Below, piece after piece: positions 10,691 to 23,330 of a stretch of 64,000 nucleotides of DNA (position 1 is its first letter; each line of letters opens with the position of its first letter). The DNA lies in contig JALGPY010000003.1 in the NCBI GenBank assembly GCA_023055425.1, forward strand, positions 52,313,891 through 52,377,890, in the 5' to 3' direction. This DNA is from Linanthus parryae. Taxonomy: Eukaryota > Streptophyta > Magnoliopsida > Ericales > Polemoniaceae. The notes under the pieces were generated by a model. It saw only the letters and a program-made list of their open reading frames with translations. It had not been told where the DNA came from and did no database searches. The position numbers were made by a program, and so were the translations under genes.

Positions 10691-12164
10691 TACTAACATG
10701 CATGTAAAAAAACCTACTCAGCATACCAAGCTACAGATATTTCAATGACAGACAGACCCCGTGTGAATACAGATATCAATTAAAGAACTTGTTTCTCTTG
10801 GTGCATCATCCATCTAAATACAATTATCAATTAATGAAATCAAGCAAAACCAAGTCCAAGCCCACCCAATAATCTCCACCACATGGTATCTTGAGATGTA
10901 AGCACCTACTTTTCACCTTCCTTACCTCTGAAAGAAATTTGCACGAATTTTTATCTGAACTGTATCAATATCTTCGTATCTCGTGACTGCGGATAATGAC
11001 GAATGAGCCAGCGGCGGGGCTGAGTAACGGCAATGATCCGCAATTTTGTATTTCTTCGACTTGAAAGATGGAAGTTTCGCCGCTTCAAACCTACGAAATC
11101 AGAGCTTTCTGTCGTTCTATTACATGAAAGATTAGGGTTAACTACGTGCTTATGATGGGGAGCGATTGAGATTTCTCAGTTATTGACAGAGACCGTCCCC
11201 GTGGTTTGGGTATTTACTAGCTGGGCACTCTGACGTTTGGGCATCTACCACAAACCACCATTGTGTCTGTTTTATATATTTTTTTTAATTCAATTTCAAA
11301 ATGTCTAACGGAAATACTACTGAAATAGTAATAGTCAGGGAAGATGTTGTCGACGTTGCACAAAGGGGGCTCGTGGGCCGCGAGACCGATGTTCTTCCCC
11401 TTTGTTGCTTCCTTCTATTAGTCTCGACGTAGGATTCACTCAACGGAAACGTTCAACAAATGATTCTGCAGCAGATTTCAGAGTAAACTTTGCCATCAAT
11501 ATTTTCTAATAAATTTTGACAACTAGATCTCACTTGTACCTATGTAAGAAATGCGTAGAGGTTATTTGCCTGTTGTTGTTTTATTATTACTATATATTTT
11601 CAATTTCTACCGCCTAAATGCAATTTTATTCTGTCATAGGTCGGCCAACTACAGCTTATGAGCGCTTCTCTTCCGCCATAGGGTGGCCAAGTACTCTCTA
11701 CCTACGGTGATCTACCGCCTAAGTGTGTTTTTTTTTTTTTTTTGTAAAATAAAACTACTACATGCCGCATAAGTGCGGAGTTATGTGTCACTCGATCTTA
11801 CAGATTCGCTACGATTTCTTTTGAATGCCAATTTCCTTTGTCGTGGTAAGCGCATTCAGAACTTCATCCCACTAGGTGCTCCCATTGTTGGGAGAAATGA
11901 CTATAGTCTATATGGTAGTCAATTAGTGGTGACGATGGAGCGTACAACTGTTTGGAAGTTGTTTGAAGCGTTAATTGGAAATTTGCATTTCAAATAATTG
12001 TAACAGTCAGTTATACCCCTGCCATTAACTGTAATTATTTTATATTTTTATTGATTCAATTTCAAAATGTCCATAATACCCTCACACTTGATGACATGCA
12101 ACTTCACCCGAAAGTCAAACTTGTAGGTGAGGGTTGATGCTCCCCCAACCACCCATTTTCTCTA
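10691..12164. other. Non-coding stretch, possible UTR exon of a minus-strand gene
   Basis: A GC-richer minus-strand segment (about 11160 down to 10930) is open in two frames but has no ATG and ends at a donor-like GAG/GTAAGG near 10927; it could be an untranslated first exon. The words TTCAATTTCAAAATGTC occur twice (about 11290 and 12057), suggesting mobile DNA remnants. A T run lies at about 11728-11743. No product can be named. Confidence 0.35.
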
Positions 12165-12360
12165 CAAATCTTCGTTCATAGAGATTAGAGAAACAGAGGG
12201 CGACACATATTGGCAATGAACACTACGTGAAGTATTTGGGTTTGTTTTTGGATCGATCTCTTCAAATCTTCGTTCATAGAGATTAGAGAAGCAGAGGGCG
12301 ATACATATTGGCAATGAACACTAGTTGAAGTATTTGGGTTTGTTTTTGGATCGATTTCGT
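12165..12360 (+). repeat. Tandem duplication, period 98
   Basis: CAAATCTTCGTTCATAGAG starts at 12165 and again at 12263; the two units differ at only a few positions through GGATCGAT. The high identity indicates a recent local duplication. Confidence 0.85.
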
Positions 12361-14411
12361 GGGATTTCATTGGTGCTTTTGTTTCCCGACACTTTCCAAT
12401 CGTTGTATCGACTGATTTTCGACCGGTAGCCCGTCGAACTAGAGTTCTGGTAAGTTGTTGTATGCATGTTTAATGTTTTGGGATGAGTTTTGTTGTTCAT
12501 ATTATGAAAGTTGAGGGTTTATAGTTCCGATTATGGAATAACTACTGATTGACCATGTGATGACCATGTGATAACCTTAATGCAGGCGGTAACTCTAAGA
12601 TCCGTGACCATCTGTCTCCTCTGAGGCGTTGTTTGCTCCCATTGAAGACGGTAGAAAACGGTGCAAGTGTAGTTGAGTGGTGTGTACAGTGACGGTTACA
12701 GGTGGTTATTTCATGCGAGATATTTATAGCCAGGGCACATTTGACTGCAAGATTTGAATATGTTGTAAATTGAATATAATCGATGTAAGCTGTTGTGTTG
12801 GTTAGCTAAGCAAGATATTTATAGCCACCTTTCTTTCTTTTTTAGGAAAAAAACACCTTTTGTTAGTATGCAGAAATGAGGAAGAGATTTTCTTTTTCAA
12901 TAGAGAACGTACCAATTCAAAAGTACACAAATTGAATAGTTAGAATTATTCAGGTATGATGAAGACACATGTTCGAAAATGCACAAATTAAGTAGTCACA
13001 ATTATTGACATTTAAATGAAGCTGAATTCAAATTTTAAATTCAAAATTCAAAATTTTGAAATATGTCAATTTTCCAGGAGTAATTTATGTAATAAGTAAA
13101 ATAATGCAAATATTCTAAACCCTCACTGTTACACATTAACATAGATTAATATTAAAACATGTTAATTAGCAATTTCATTGACAAACTGAAATAGATTAAT
13201 AAGATGCTCGTTTTAACGGTCATAAACGACTATTATTACAATGATAGAAAAAGTACTGTTCGAACACACAAGCGAAACACCTTGTTTGGCCCAGTCACTA
13301 TCAGCCGTCAGGCCACAAAAAGCCCCGAACAGTCCGGTCTTATTGGAATGAACACAAAGACACCTTGCTATGCTGCGGTGATTTTAGTCTGTATCTTCTG
13401 CATATCCAGGAACCTACATAAATCCAGAAACCAAACGCCATTAGAATGCGCTTAAAGACTATCTCTATTATTTGACCCCCTCGCTGCTCACATTTATCCA
13501 CATAGGTTTCACACTTCTCTATCTGCTTCAACTCAAACTGTGTTGCCATCCACATGAGGAAACCTCGTACAAGCTAAAGAGGGATACAGATGATGCAAAC
13601 AGCCAGGGATAGGAAAATATAATGCTTTCAAGCAAGCTGAAGGGTCCAGATTTGACAAAATAAAACCAAAATATTGACATAAACAACCAGACAAGACAGT
13701 CTTATGCTATTCTAGCGCACTCCTGCAGCAAGGATAGAACAGCGGCTTTGAGGTATACTGAATCCTCAAAACCCAAGACAAAAAAGGACAGCTGCCTCCT
13801 TTCCTCTGCAAGCTAGTTTCCTCATAAGGACGAAATGTTTAAATATTAAGTCTTGCACCATAAAAGAGCTGAAATTTTCCAAGAGAAGTTTTGAGTTTTT
13901 TCAAAAATTACATCACAACCCTAGCAAAAAGAGACTAGCCTTTGTAGAACCTCTAGGAAAGTAGGAATATAAATCTATGAAGAAAACACCCCATTGTAAC
14001 CCAATACGATTTTTCAAAATATGTTGTGGAAATGGAACTGTCAGGATGACTCATGTTAAGCGTTCAGTCTAAACTAGTAAGTCAAATCCCTACTTCTGGT
14101 CGATCTGAGTGACAGGATGTCTGAACACGGGATAAAACAAAGTTTTCACCCAAAACGCGCAACCTCAATCACTAGTCGAAGAAGATAAAAGTAAAACAAT
14201 TACACAAGACAGAGTTCGAGATGGCTGCTATAAAGTTCAAAAATATCGAATTTCTGTTTCTTGCCTCTGTGAGAAAGCAGCCTCCTAATAAAGTAAATGT
14301 TTGATACCGAAGCCTTGTCAAATTAAGGGTATGTGTGTGAAAGAGAGCAACATGTGCTGAAATATGGGAAATAGGAGACAAAAATAATCACAACAGCAGA
14401 AGAAAACTCAC
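12361..14411. other. No supported gene; 3' side of the Tudor-domain gene
   Basis: AT-rich sequence with short chance ORFs on both strands. It lies 3' of the minus-strand Tudor exons and may contain their final exon and UTR, but I could not find an in-phase open exon with good borders. Confidence 0.4.
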
Positions 14412-17395
14412 ATGCTCATACAGCTTCTTTCCATCAACTAATATCCAGCGCTCACTACTGAGATCCAGTATTTCATCATCTATATCTTCATCATAAACAA
14501 CCTGAAGAAAAAGATTTTTTTTAGTAAAGATAAAATGTTTGGATTCAGCCCGTGGTTAGATTAGATTTTCTTAAGAGTGTTGCTGACATGGAAAGGAAGT
14601 AGAAAGCAGTAAGCATTATACAATCAAGGTCTATAAGTTCAAACGCAATCTAAAATGTAGATATGATGGCAACTGTTCTCACCAGGTGCTTCCTTTCTGC
14701 AGGGTCAAATGAGCGAACTGTTCCTTGATCATACCTACAGAACGAACTTGGAAAAGAAAAAAAGTTTTACTAAAACATTCTGAGCAGTTCAATGACAGTT
14801 GATGGAGATAATAGTACTCAATATGCTATAGCTAAAATAAATAAGGTAGCGGTTCATTAGCATGACAAATAAGTTGCCAGAACCATTTCAAACAAAAGAT
14901 AAGTTAGCAGATCATTTCAGCAAAGATCAAATAATTGATGGTAGAGTCTCCAAAAAACCTTAACAAGTAAGATTTGCAGGAAAAGTTGACGTTAATTATG
15001 TGAAAGCGCTCTTAGGAAGTGACATACCCCTGAATGCCTATGATCAATCCCATACTATTCAAATGACAGAATACTTCATTTGGCTAGATTATTTAAAACT
15101 TGATGTAAAAATTAGATGACATGGCCCCTTAAAGGGCATTTATCTCTTTAATCATGTCGTATTCTAGCTATTTGACCAATAGGTACAATCTACTCGTCTC
15201 CCAACCCATCCGGGTTACAAGAAATAATTCCATTCAAAGTTTGTGTACCGAATGACAAAAGACACTCAAAATATTAAAACTATAAATTATGAATAAGCTA
15301 ATCGCCGTCCGCAAGATGTTTGCAGATTCTGCACTGGGTAATTTTGTATTTTGTGCCATTTTCCGAAATTACAATTGCCTGTGCTATAATGTATTTAATA
15401 CAGTAACATCTGTGGATGTGATGGACTTATGTCCGGTTTCCATCCGTACTGTTCTTGTACAGTTCCCACCTAAGGGCTCTTAATTTGCAACATGGCACTA
15501 CTGAAACAAATTAAAGAAAGCGAATAAGAATGCCCACGCGCATATATGACCCATTCACTCTCTTTTTCTCTCACATGAACCCTTTCTCTATCTATGATCC
15601 CTGTCCCTGTGAAACAGAACTCAAGTAAGAGAAGCTGCCTCTCAGACTCCAAACTTTTCTCCGACCATTTTTCTTGTATGAAATTTGAACTGGTACATTG
15701 AATGTCTCAAAATTTACTGATCCTGATGAAATCAACTTTAATGCAATCATGATGTCTCAATCGAACGAGGTATGTTAGCAGGCATGGTGCTATCAAAAAA
15801 GTTTGCAAATCAAGGTTCGACCAAGCATTTTTGTTTTGGAGATCAATCAAATTTTTAAACAGCTACCCGGATATTGTACTAAAAGTAGAACTCAAGATCA
15901 GTAAAGATTAGTCTGCAATGGCCGAACAGGGGAAGTGATAAGCGGATTAAATTATTAGTTGCATTTCAAGAAGGCATGAAGTTTTGATCTTCTGGGTCGT
16001 CGATGTTGTTTCAAACAGAGGGAGAAACTATAATAATACTATAAAGGTACATTAAATTTTGAGGGAGAAGACTACATGTGTCTCTGCGCGTGAGATGTTT
16101 TCTTTGATTGTAGTCACAACTTTTTACTTGTAACACATGGAAAATTAAGAGTCCTTAGATGGGAACTGTACAAGGAATGGACGCCTGGAAACCGGACCTA
16201 AGCCGACCCCTACCACTACTTGTCTGATGGGTGATTTTATGCTCTTTACTTTCCGGACTCATTCGAATTTTGAATAGCACACAGATTCTTTTCCCAGCTT
16301 GTCTATTAGATGAGTGTATTTGTAATGAGACGCTATATTTGGAGGAAAAAGGATACATTTCTTTCAAAGAAAAATGATGCTGAATGAAGTACCAATCCAA
16401 TCATATAAGAAGTTAAAATTTGGTTTATTGAGAAGATGCTTGGACATGGGGATTCTTTTTAAACTACCTTCTCTTGCCCTTTCTTTCTGTTCTCATGTTC
16501 CTTGCCTTGTCCCTTTTGAACTGAATGTTCAACCAAGCATAATATTTGGAGTTTGAAATATTATAAGCAGGGCGTATAACAGTCCAATATAACATGTTTA
16601 TCTTTTCGTCAAGTATAAAAACTTATTCATTAAAAGAAAAAAGGACTGTATTCATCAAACAAAAAAACTAGACCAAATGAACTCAACTAATCAATAGATT
16701 CAATAGCAAAGTTAACAAAGATACAGCAGAAGTAACCTCAAAGCTACAACAGTACGTACTTTTGAACCAATGGCCGCCGAACCATTATCACTTGACCAAT
16801 CATTTCTTCCCCAAACTGTCTGGGTACCTAAGTTAGCAACGTAGCAGCATATAAAATTTAGGCCAGTAAAACAGGAACTACAAGGGATTCAAACCAAATT
16901 AATTGGTTACTAAATTACTATTGCAATATAGTAATAGCATACCTGTTGCTTTGGCACAGAAGTTTCTGTCAGTTCTTTTTCTTCAGAGGTTTCTCCTCTA
17001 TCAAGCGATGGGAAACAATATCCCTCCTCTGGTCTAAACAATGAGTTGGGCTTCCTTTTCCTTTTTCCTAGTTGTTGTGTTATCTGTCAGAAAGAGTACA
17101 ATGCATTGAATATAATGAATATTTAATGCTCATCCTCATTTAGGAAAAGAAGACCAAGTAGACAAAATGTTAATAGTGATATGAAAGAATAATAGTGACA
17201 GGAATGGACATGCCTGAGATGATTAATCTAAAAATCTAATAGAAGATATAATTTTCTCACCTTACGGAAGCACAAAAGATGCAAGGTCAACATATCAAAA
17301 ACCATAATTGCGTATATACTTGATGGATATTGATTAATGGCGAACATGTGTGGCCTTAACCTGAGATTGTGCATTTTCAAGAATTTCTTTTTCAG
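14412..17395 (-). CDS. Tudor-domain protein exons, PDS5-like (partial)
   Basis: Minus-strand exons in order: 17395-17361 (tentative, EKEILENAQSQ), 17083-16943, 16827-16760, 14734-14683 and 14501-14412. All have AG acceptors and GT donors, and phases join without a stop. The product has a basic motif KRKRKPNSLFRPEEGY, then a Tudor domain: MIGQVIMVRRPLVQKYDQG, TVRSFDPAERKHL, VVYDEDIDDEILDLSSERW. The combination of RKPNSL..PEEGY and a single Tudor is what I associate with plant PDS5-family cohesin cofactors, nuclear proteins that bind cohesin and modified chromatin. Oddities: aromatic positions usual in this family (WWP, YY) are Arg-Arg-Pro and a single Tyr here, so the binding cage may be lost. 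The N-terminal helical repeats and the C-terminus were not found. It may be a diverged gene, a truncated copy or a young pseudogene. Confidence 0.72.
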
Positions 17396-17547
17396 CTAGC
17401 AGATCATATATTTAGATATGTGTGTGTGTGTGTTGTTATTCCAAGATAAGGTGATTTTTTATATAATACTCTGTTGTCCCATAAGTTTGGCCTTTCTTTC
17501 CATAGTAGTATGTCCGAAATTTGTTGTCCTCTTTCTATAGTTGGAAC

Positions 17548-18079
17548 TAGGGGTGAGGGCGAACCAGTTTGGGCGGGTTTAGCCCAAACTTTTACCCTGA
17601 CATAATAGGTATGGGTTCGAGAATTTTAATCGCAAACCAACTCAATCTGTCATGAAACCCAAATTGAACCCCACTTATTGACTCGACGTGTTCTGACTGG
17701 ATTAAAAGGGTTGATCAAAATTATGGGATTTTTAGTTAACAAAATATTAATTCAGTTAAAACTTTAACTATGTTTTCATGCACAGTTTTAGGAGTTATAA
17801 ACATGAGATAGTTTCCTAGAAAAGAAGAGTAATTTTTGGAAAATCAATTACTATGTAATGTGGTTATAAACTTAACTTGTGCACTGTGTAAATAATTGAA
17901 ATACCTAAATTTTACTTACAAAATTTTAACGGGACAGTTTCGGCTCTAAACGAACTTGCCAGCTCCCGGAAGACGACCAACTAGATTTGGCTCAGGTTGA
18001 GATTTTATAACCACAACCAATCAATTGGCGCCGATGTATGCTTCATTTTGGGTGGTTTGGCACGTTTTGCTCACCCATA
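17548..18079. mobile_element. hAT-like MITE (TAGGGGTGAG ends)
   Basis: Left end TAGGGGTGAG and, read in reverse, right end TATGGGTGAG form short inverted repeats. The sub-terminal parts are rich in GGTTTGGG and AACCCA words, as in plant hAT MITEs. The flanking 8-mers agree at only 5 of 8 positions, so the target duplication is decayed or the borders are off by a few bases. No ORF. Confidence 0.5.
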
Positions 18080-18399
18080 GTTTGTAGACTAATCTTTTAT
18101 TATTCTAGAAATGCGCTCTTAAACTAGTTATTGGATGTATAAGCGAGTATATAGGCTAATCGTATTCACTAGGTACATTCTACAAGATGCTTTAATTCTT
18201 ACACGTCCCCTTGCAAAATTTAGGGTCCTCAACATGGAAACACATTATGGGTGGAGGTAATAATGAATAGAGTTAAAATGCAACTTGTTCAGTATCTCAA
18301 TAGCTATTTATTGCTTCATTTCTTCAAAGATAAAGGAAGTAGTAGATCCTTTATGGCACTGAAGTTTGCAGACACCAGAATCTAATATCTACAAGACTA

Positions 18400-18710
18400 G
18401 CTTAGGCTGGACCTCAAAATTGAACATGAAACTCACTATTCACAGCACTAACACTCTCAATAGAGATGGAATTCTCAGCTTTTATTCAGAAAAATTTAGG
18501 TCCCTTCAATAGGAAAGAGTCCAGCTTTTAATAGGCAAAAGTGTGGACTAGAAACGGATATACAAATATGCAAGAGTCCAGCTTATATTCAGGGCAGTCA
18601 TATACCAATATGCAAAGAATCTCAATCATCTCCTCTATTTGCTATTTCTTCCTTCTTTCATACAATAATCGGATATCATGTTTCATTGATTTGGGTGATT
18701 GAGCTGGTTC
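18400..18710. repeat. Direct repeat, left copy (pairs with 22995-23330)
   Basis: Shares CACTAACACTCTCAATA, a TTTTATTCA(C/G)AAAAATT core, TCAATCATCTCCTC and GGATATCATGTTTC with 22995-23330 in the same orientation, diverged by substitutions and indels. The pair brackets the gypsy remains, so it could be decayed LTRs or a host duplication. Confidence 0.55.
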
Positions 18711-18929
18711 GCTCCAGCCTTAAAAGAACTCTCCTCCAGAGAGTGGTAATGGTGTTAGAATACTCCAGCCTTAAAAGAACTCTCCTTCATAACACGAAAC
18801 TCATCCTCCGTGATATGTGTAGATGCGATGTCAGGGCAGATTGCCCACTTGACAACGTACCCTACGAACAGTTCTCCACTTGTGATAACATCCTGGTCGT
18901 CATATACTCTGTAATTAAGTCAGCCTTGG

Positions 18930-20510
18930 ATGAGAGTGGTGGAGCATTTGGGACATGAGTTGCTGGCTAGAGGAGGACCCCTGTAGAGCCGTGATTGAAA
19001 CTTTCCATGATAAGGGAAAAAATCCTCCATTAAAGATTAGGCTAATAGCCATTTCACAAGGTAAGTCTAGTAGGTAAGCATTGGGACCTAACTTCTGAAT
19101 GATGTGATTAGGCCTAATAGAACGAGCATGAAGCTTCTTGAAAGACTTTTTGGGATATCTCTGAGGAAAAATTCGGACTAGGATTGGGAATTGGATCCGA
19201 TTCGATAGGGCATCCGGCATGATCCCACCCTAATGGAGCAAATCCTACCCGGTCTGTCTATTAGTGGATCGGATATGGATCACAAGTTTTGTGATCCGTG
19301 AAACCCGATCCGATCCGATCAGGTTATTATACCAAATAAGTTCAACAATATACATCTATTAATATAATGATAAATATATTATTTACTATATTAACGATAA
19401 ATAACATCGTACATTTTAAATAAATATGATTTTGTTATGAGGAAATTGATGAATCTATACTTGGGAAGTGAAAATAATCTAATTTTGATTGTAATTCATG
19501 GTTATCTTAGGTTAGATGAATTAAAAAAAAAAAAAAAAAAAAAAAAAATCGTCCGTTAAGATTTGATGGATAATGCGATTGGAATCTGGTGAAATTTGGA
19601 TCCGAATTATTCCAAACCCTTGCGAATCGGATATGGATGTAGGTCGATCTGATCCAAACCTCATCCACAACCATCCCTAATATGGACCATGACAGAATCT
19701 CCTCCCAGAAAGTACATCTTCCGGCGCTGTGAGTTTACTCGTAGACGATATATCATCATTACCGAGGGAGATTTTCCGCTGATCTCGGTATGAAGTTTAT
19801 GAATGTGTTAGGCGAAAGATTCTCCACGATGAGATGATCGAGCATGGCTGGGTATTTTGAAAATATCAAATAGTTGGCGTGTGGTAAATCCGTGAACTAC
19901 GTCGAAAGGGCTTTTGCCGTTGGCCGATTGACAGAGCTTTGGTAAGCAAACTCACTGGTACGGAAAACCAAGTTCCAGAGTCCTAGATTTGTGAGTCTCC
20001 CCAGCTAGGTTAATAATTTTTGTTTGGACGTCTGTTTGTGGATGAAAGAAGATGAAAATTTGAGTTTAGGTTCCAAACAATTTCCAAAGTAACTCAGAAA
20101 CTAAACACCACGATAAACAACGGATGTTGGCAATCCATGGAGACGCATTATGTCTTAAAAGACAATTTTTGCAAAACCTGAAACATTTGTTGGCTTGTTG
20201 TGAGAAATGAAATGCACCATGCTAGAGAATCAATCCACTACAACCATAATAGAATCATTCGTCTACTCAGTCATAGGTAGACCAAAGACGAAATACATAC
20301 TAAGGTATTTCAAGGTTCATGGAACAAGTAATGGAGTGTACAACCTCATATTCTTCTTCTTTTCTTCCAACACTTTGACATGTGCGGCATTGTGATACAA
20401 TTCGAGCAACATCTCTTTTCAAAGAAGGAGAATAAATCATGTCCTCAACAAGAGCAACCGTTTCATCACGTCCCAGGGGCCCATCATGTCCTCGCGGATG
20501 TAATTCCAAA
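18930..20510 (-). pseudogene. Ty3/gypsy integrase remnant
   Basis: Read on the minus strand from about 20509 down to 18940, the product has the integrase zinc-binding region (GRDETVALVEDM, LKRDVARIVSQCRTC). It then has core remnants ending at HPQTDVQTKIIN, the stretch GKSPFDVVHG, and the C-terminal KKLHARS and GPNAYLLDLP region. Several stops and frameshifts lie in the core. At the position where active copies carry the catalytic Glu after HPQTDGQT this copy has Lys, so it is dead. The frame is interrupted by a hAT-like insertion at 19179-19679, with the integrase reading resuming on both sides. The companion gag-protease remnant (21030 onward) is on the opposite strand. Confidence 0.85.
19179..19679. 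mobile_element. hAT-like MITE, 501 bases, inside gypsy integrase
   Basis: Ends TAGGATTGGGAATTGGATCC and, in reverse, TAGGGATGGTTGTGGATGAG. Imperfect 8-base target duplication ATTCGGAC (19171-19178) and ATATGGAC (19680-19687). Contains an A run of about 25 bases near 19525 and GATCCGATCCGATC words. The integrase frame reads on both sides, which independently confirms an insertion. Confidence 0.75.
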
Positions 20511-21029
20511 CAAGAAGTCTCTTATTGGTGTATGAGGATTGCCGAGTTCGGAACCCCTAAAGAGGTACCTGTCGAGAATATAAAAATCAATATGATCACG
20601 ACGATCTCCCTCTTTGACTTCTTAGTAGATAACACCAATGTCAACACATTAGTCATACTCTCCTTCAGCCTACTAAAGCAAACAACATGAACACTCATAA
20701 CTTGAAGCACATTAAGAACACGACTCGGAGCATCTGTAATTTTGTTCTCGGCGCCATATGCTTAAGGACAAAAGTGTACTCTTTAAAATATTTTCCACCA
20801 TTGTCACTGCCTTACCAACGCGCCTCGATGCCACTACTACCGCTGCCTTGCCACCACTGCTGCAGAACACAGTTGCTACCTTGCTGCAACAAGTCCCCAC
20901 CACTAACGCTTTCGCATCATTTCAAGATTCGACAAAATTGAGAATAGAAGGAAGACTGTCTCCAAACACGAACTATTTAAGTGTCGTGCAAACCATGACC
21001 ACCCATGACATGTAACCAACAAGAAGCAA
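20511..21029. other. Junction between inverted gypsy halves
   Basis: Separates minus-strand integrase from plus-strand gag. Contains short ORFs on both strands around CCACTGCTGCAGAACACAG; none is recognisable. The orientation switch lies here. Confidence 0.4.
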
Positions 21030-22990
21030 TGGAGGAACGAGTTCAAAACATTAAAGCTTCTATGGAGAGTTTAACAAAGTCTATCGACCCGTTACAGTTG
21101 GAGCTTCAAGAGAAAGTGCTCCTCATCAAATAACTGGTGAATGAAGGACGATCTGATCATGACGTGATTTCTGTAAGTAGTCCAAGGGAAAGACATGGAA
21201 TACAACATATTCCCTATGGCATAAGAGAGCACGCATCCAAGAGTTGGGAGGAAGGACTTCAAATTTAACCACTTTGAAGACCGTCTAACACGGCAACGAA
21301 ATAAAGATGTCTCTGAAGAGTTCGAGAAAGAAGACGAAATTGAGTATCAAAGCCAATCCGACATTAAGGTCGATATCAAGAATGAATGCACTATCGGTCT
21401 CCGATTAAATATCGGCAAAAAGGATATAGATATGAAAAAGAGTTTGAAGAAGAAGATGACGACGAGTATCGAAGGCCTACTTGAACATAAAATGCACTTC
21501 CAAGAAATGGCACTATTGATCTCCAGAGAGACATCTCCAAGGAAGATAAAGGCATGAAACACAAGGGATGACAACATTACAAAGACTGCTTGAGCAGAAG
21601 CCTCGAGTTTGGCGGTCGACTAGATCCCAACGCTTTTCTTGATTGGAAATAAACTACGGAAGATAACTTCTAATAACTTCTACTAGGACGATATATCGGA
21701 CACACGCCGATTCACTTTGCAAGAGTGAAACTAGTATGAGCTTCCAAGCGATTTTTGTAAGAGGTACAAACATACTTGGAGCGGCATGGCCTCAAACATC
21801 ATTGAGATGAGACGGAGTACAAACTTGAGTCGAAGTATCTCATGACGCTTCACAAGAGGCAACTACTAGACAAATGTACAAACTTGAAACAAGCACCTTC
21901 TAGCGTGACAGAGTACATGAGCAGATTTGAAGATTTGTGATTTAGCAAAAACCCGGACAACCCGGCCGGTCCGATCAGAACCGATCGGAAGAGCATAAAA
22001 AAATCGTTTTAACGATTGGGTTTGGGTTGATTTAACCCAGACCCGCCAATAAACGGGTGGGGCGCGGGTACCAACAATCTGAACCCGAACCGACCCGATA
22101 GAATGAGAGGCAGGTGGGTACCAGTTCTAAACACTAGCCCACTACCCTAGTAGCCGCCTCTGTTTTTACAGAGAACGAAGAGAGAGAGAGAGAGGAGAAG
22201 AAGAAGGAGGCTCACGTCGCACTTCCAATCGGAGTTTTCGATTCTCACTCTCTCTCTCTCATATCTTCAGATCTTTGGTAAGTTATCGATTCTTGCTCTT
22301 TCTCTCTCTCTCCCTCCTTCACTCTCACACTGATCGGTGATTCACCTTCTTCTCCACCTCCAATCACTATTTCCGATGACCTCTCCACCTTCGATTTATT
22401 TTTTCATCGCGATTAGTTCGCCTGTGGAGAAAACCACCGGATTTACCCAAAATCAAACCCGAAATTATCCGGCCCGGATGAACCCAAAATAGTCGGTTCT
22501 TCAATAGGCTAGAAAGTATGACACGAGGACAAACCACATCATTTGCATCTAAGGGTATAGGTGGGACTTGTCCCTCTTTTGACTACTCGTGTAACAATCC
22601 GTCAACAGTATGTCATAGCTGTCACGAAAAGGGCCACATAGCAGCTTGATACCTCCAAAGTAACCTGATTATAAACCACGACTATGAAGAGTTCCCTAAG
22701 GAGTACGCTAATCAGGAAGTGAAGCCGTTGAAGGAGCCTGAAGATTCTAAAGATGGAGTCGAATTTGAAGGAGAAGATGCTCACCTGAGCATCATGCGAT
22801 GCATATTTTGAGTTCCATCCAATGAGTGGAAACGCACCAATATCTTTCACACATTTGTGAAGTGTGGAGATAAAGTATGCAAAATTGTTATTGATGGATG
22901 GAGTACCATAAACGTCGTGTCAAAGTCTGCTATTCCAAAGCTCAAGCTAGAAGCCAAGCTTCATCCCACATCGTTTCGAGTAGCCAGATC
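21030..22990 (+). pseudogene. Ty3/gypsy gag-protease remnant
   Basis: Plus-strand fragments with stops: a gag start with MEERVQNIKASMESL, a gag core ending LMTLHKRQLLDKC and VTEYMSRFEDL, then after an inserted segment (about 21943-22500) a CCHC knuckle beginning CHSCHEKGHIAA (last Cys lost). An acidic spacer follows, then a retropepsin-like region with VKCGDKVCKIVIDGW and NVVSKSAIPKL, in which the usual DGG is DGW. Known role: gag packages the RNA and the aspartic protease matures it. The copy is non-functional. It is oriented opposite to the neighbouring integrase remnant. Confidence 0.8.
21943..22500. mobile_element. Insertion in gypsy gag with CT-rich UTR-like core
   Basis: Starts after the gag reading SRFEDL and ends before the reading resumes near 22500. 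Outer parts are rich in AACCCGG, CCGACCCG and GGGTTTGGGTTG words, resembling sub-terminal hAT sequences. The core (about 22150-22440) has long CT tracts and AGATCTTTGGTAAG, looking like a plant 5' UTR with a splice donor. Exact ends and target duplication are not resolved. Confidence 0.45.
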
Positions 22991-22994
22991 TGGG

Positions 22995-23330
22995 AAATGA
23001 ACACGAAAGCATACTCCAAATTCACAGCACTACTACTGTTTAGCACTAACACTCTCAATAAAGGAGGAATTCTTAGATTTTATTCACAAAAATTAAGGTC
23101 CCTAGGAAACGAGAGAGTCTAGCTTTTCATAGGCAAAGTGTTGATTAGAAATGGTAATGCCTTAATTAAAATCAATATAATTAACTAGTGGGAATGCCAA
23201 ACAGTCATATAGATGAGCAGCGAATTTCAATCATCTCCTCCATTTGCTATTTATTACTTCTTTTAAACAAAAATTGGATATCATGTTTCGTTGATTTGGA
23301 TGATTGATCCGGTTTCCTAGATATAAGTGA
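22995..23330. repeat. Direct repeat, right copy (pairs with 18400-18710)
   Basis: See the left copy. This one begins immediately after the gypsy protease remnant. Confidence 0.55.

Noticed and set aside
10927..11160. Minus-strand open segment ending at a donor-like site
   Set aside because: No start codon and no recognisable product; at most an untranslated exon.
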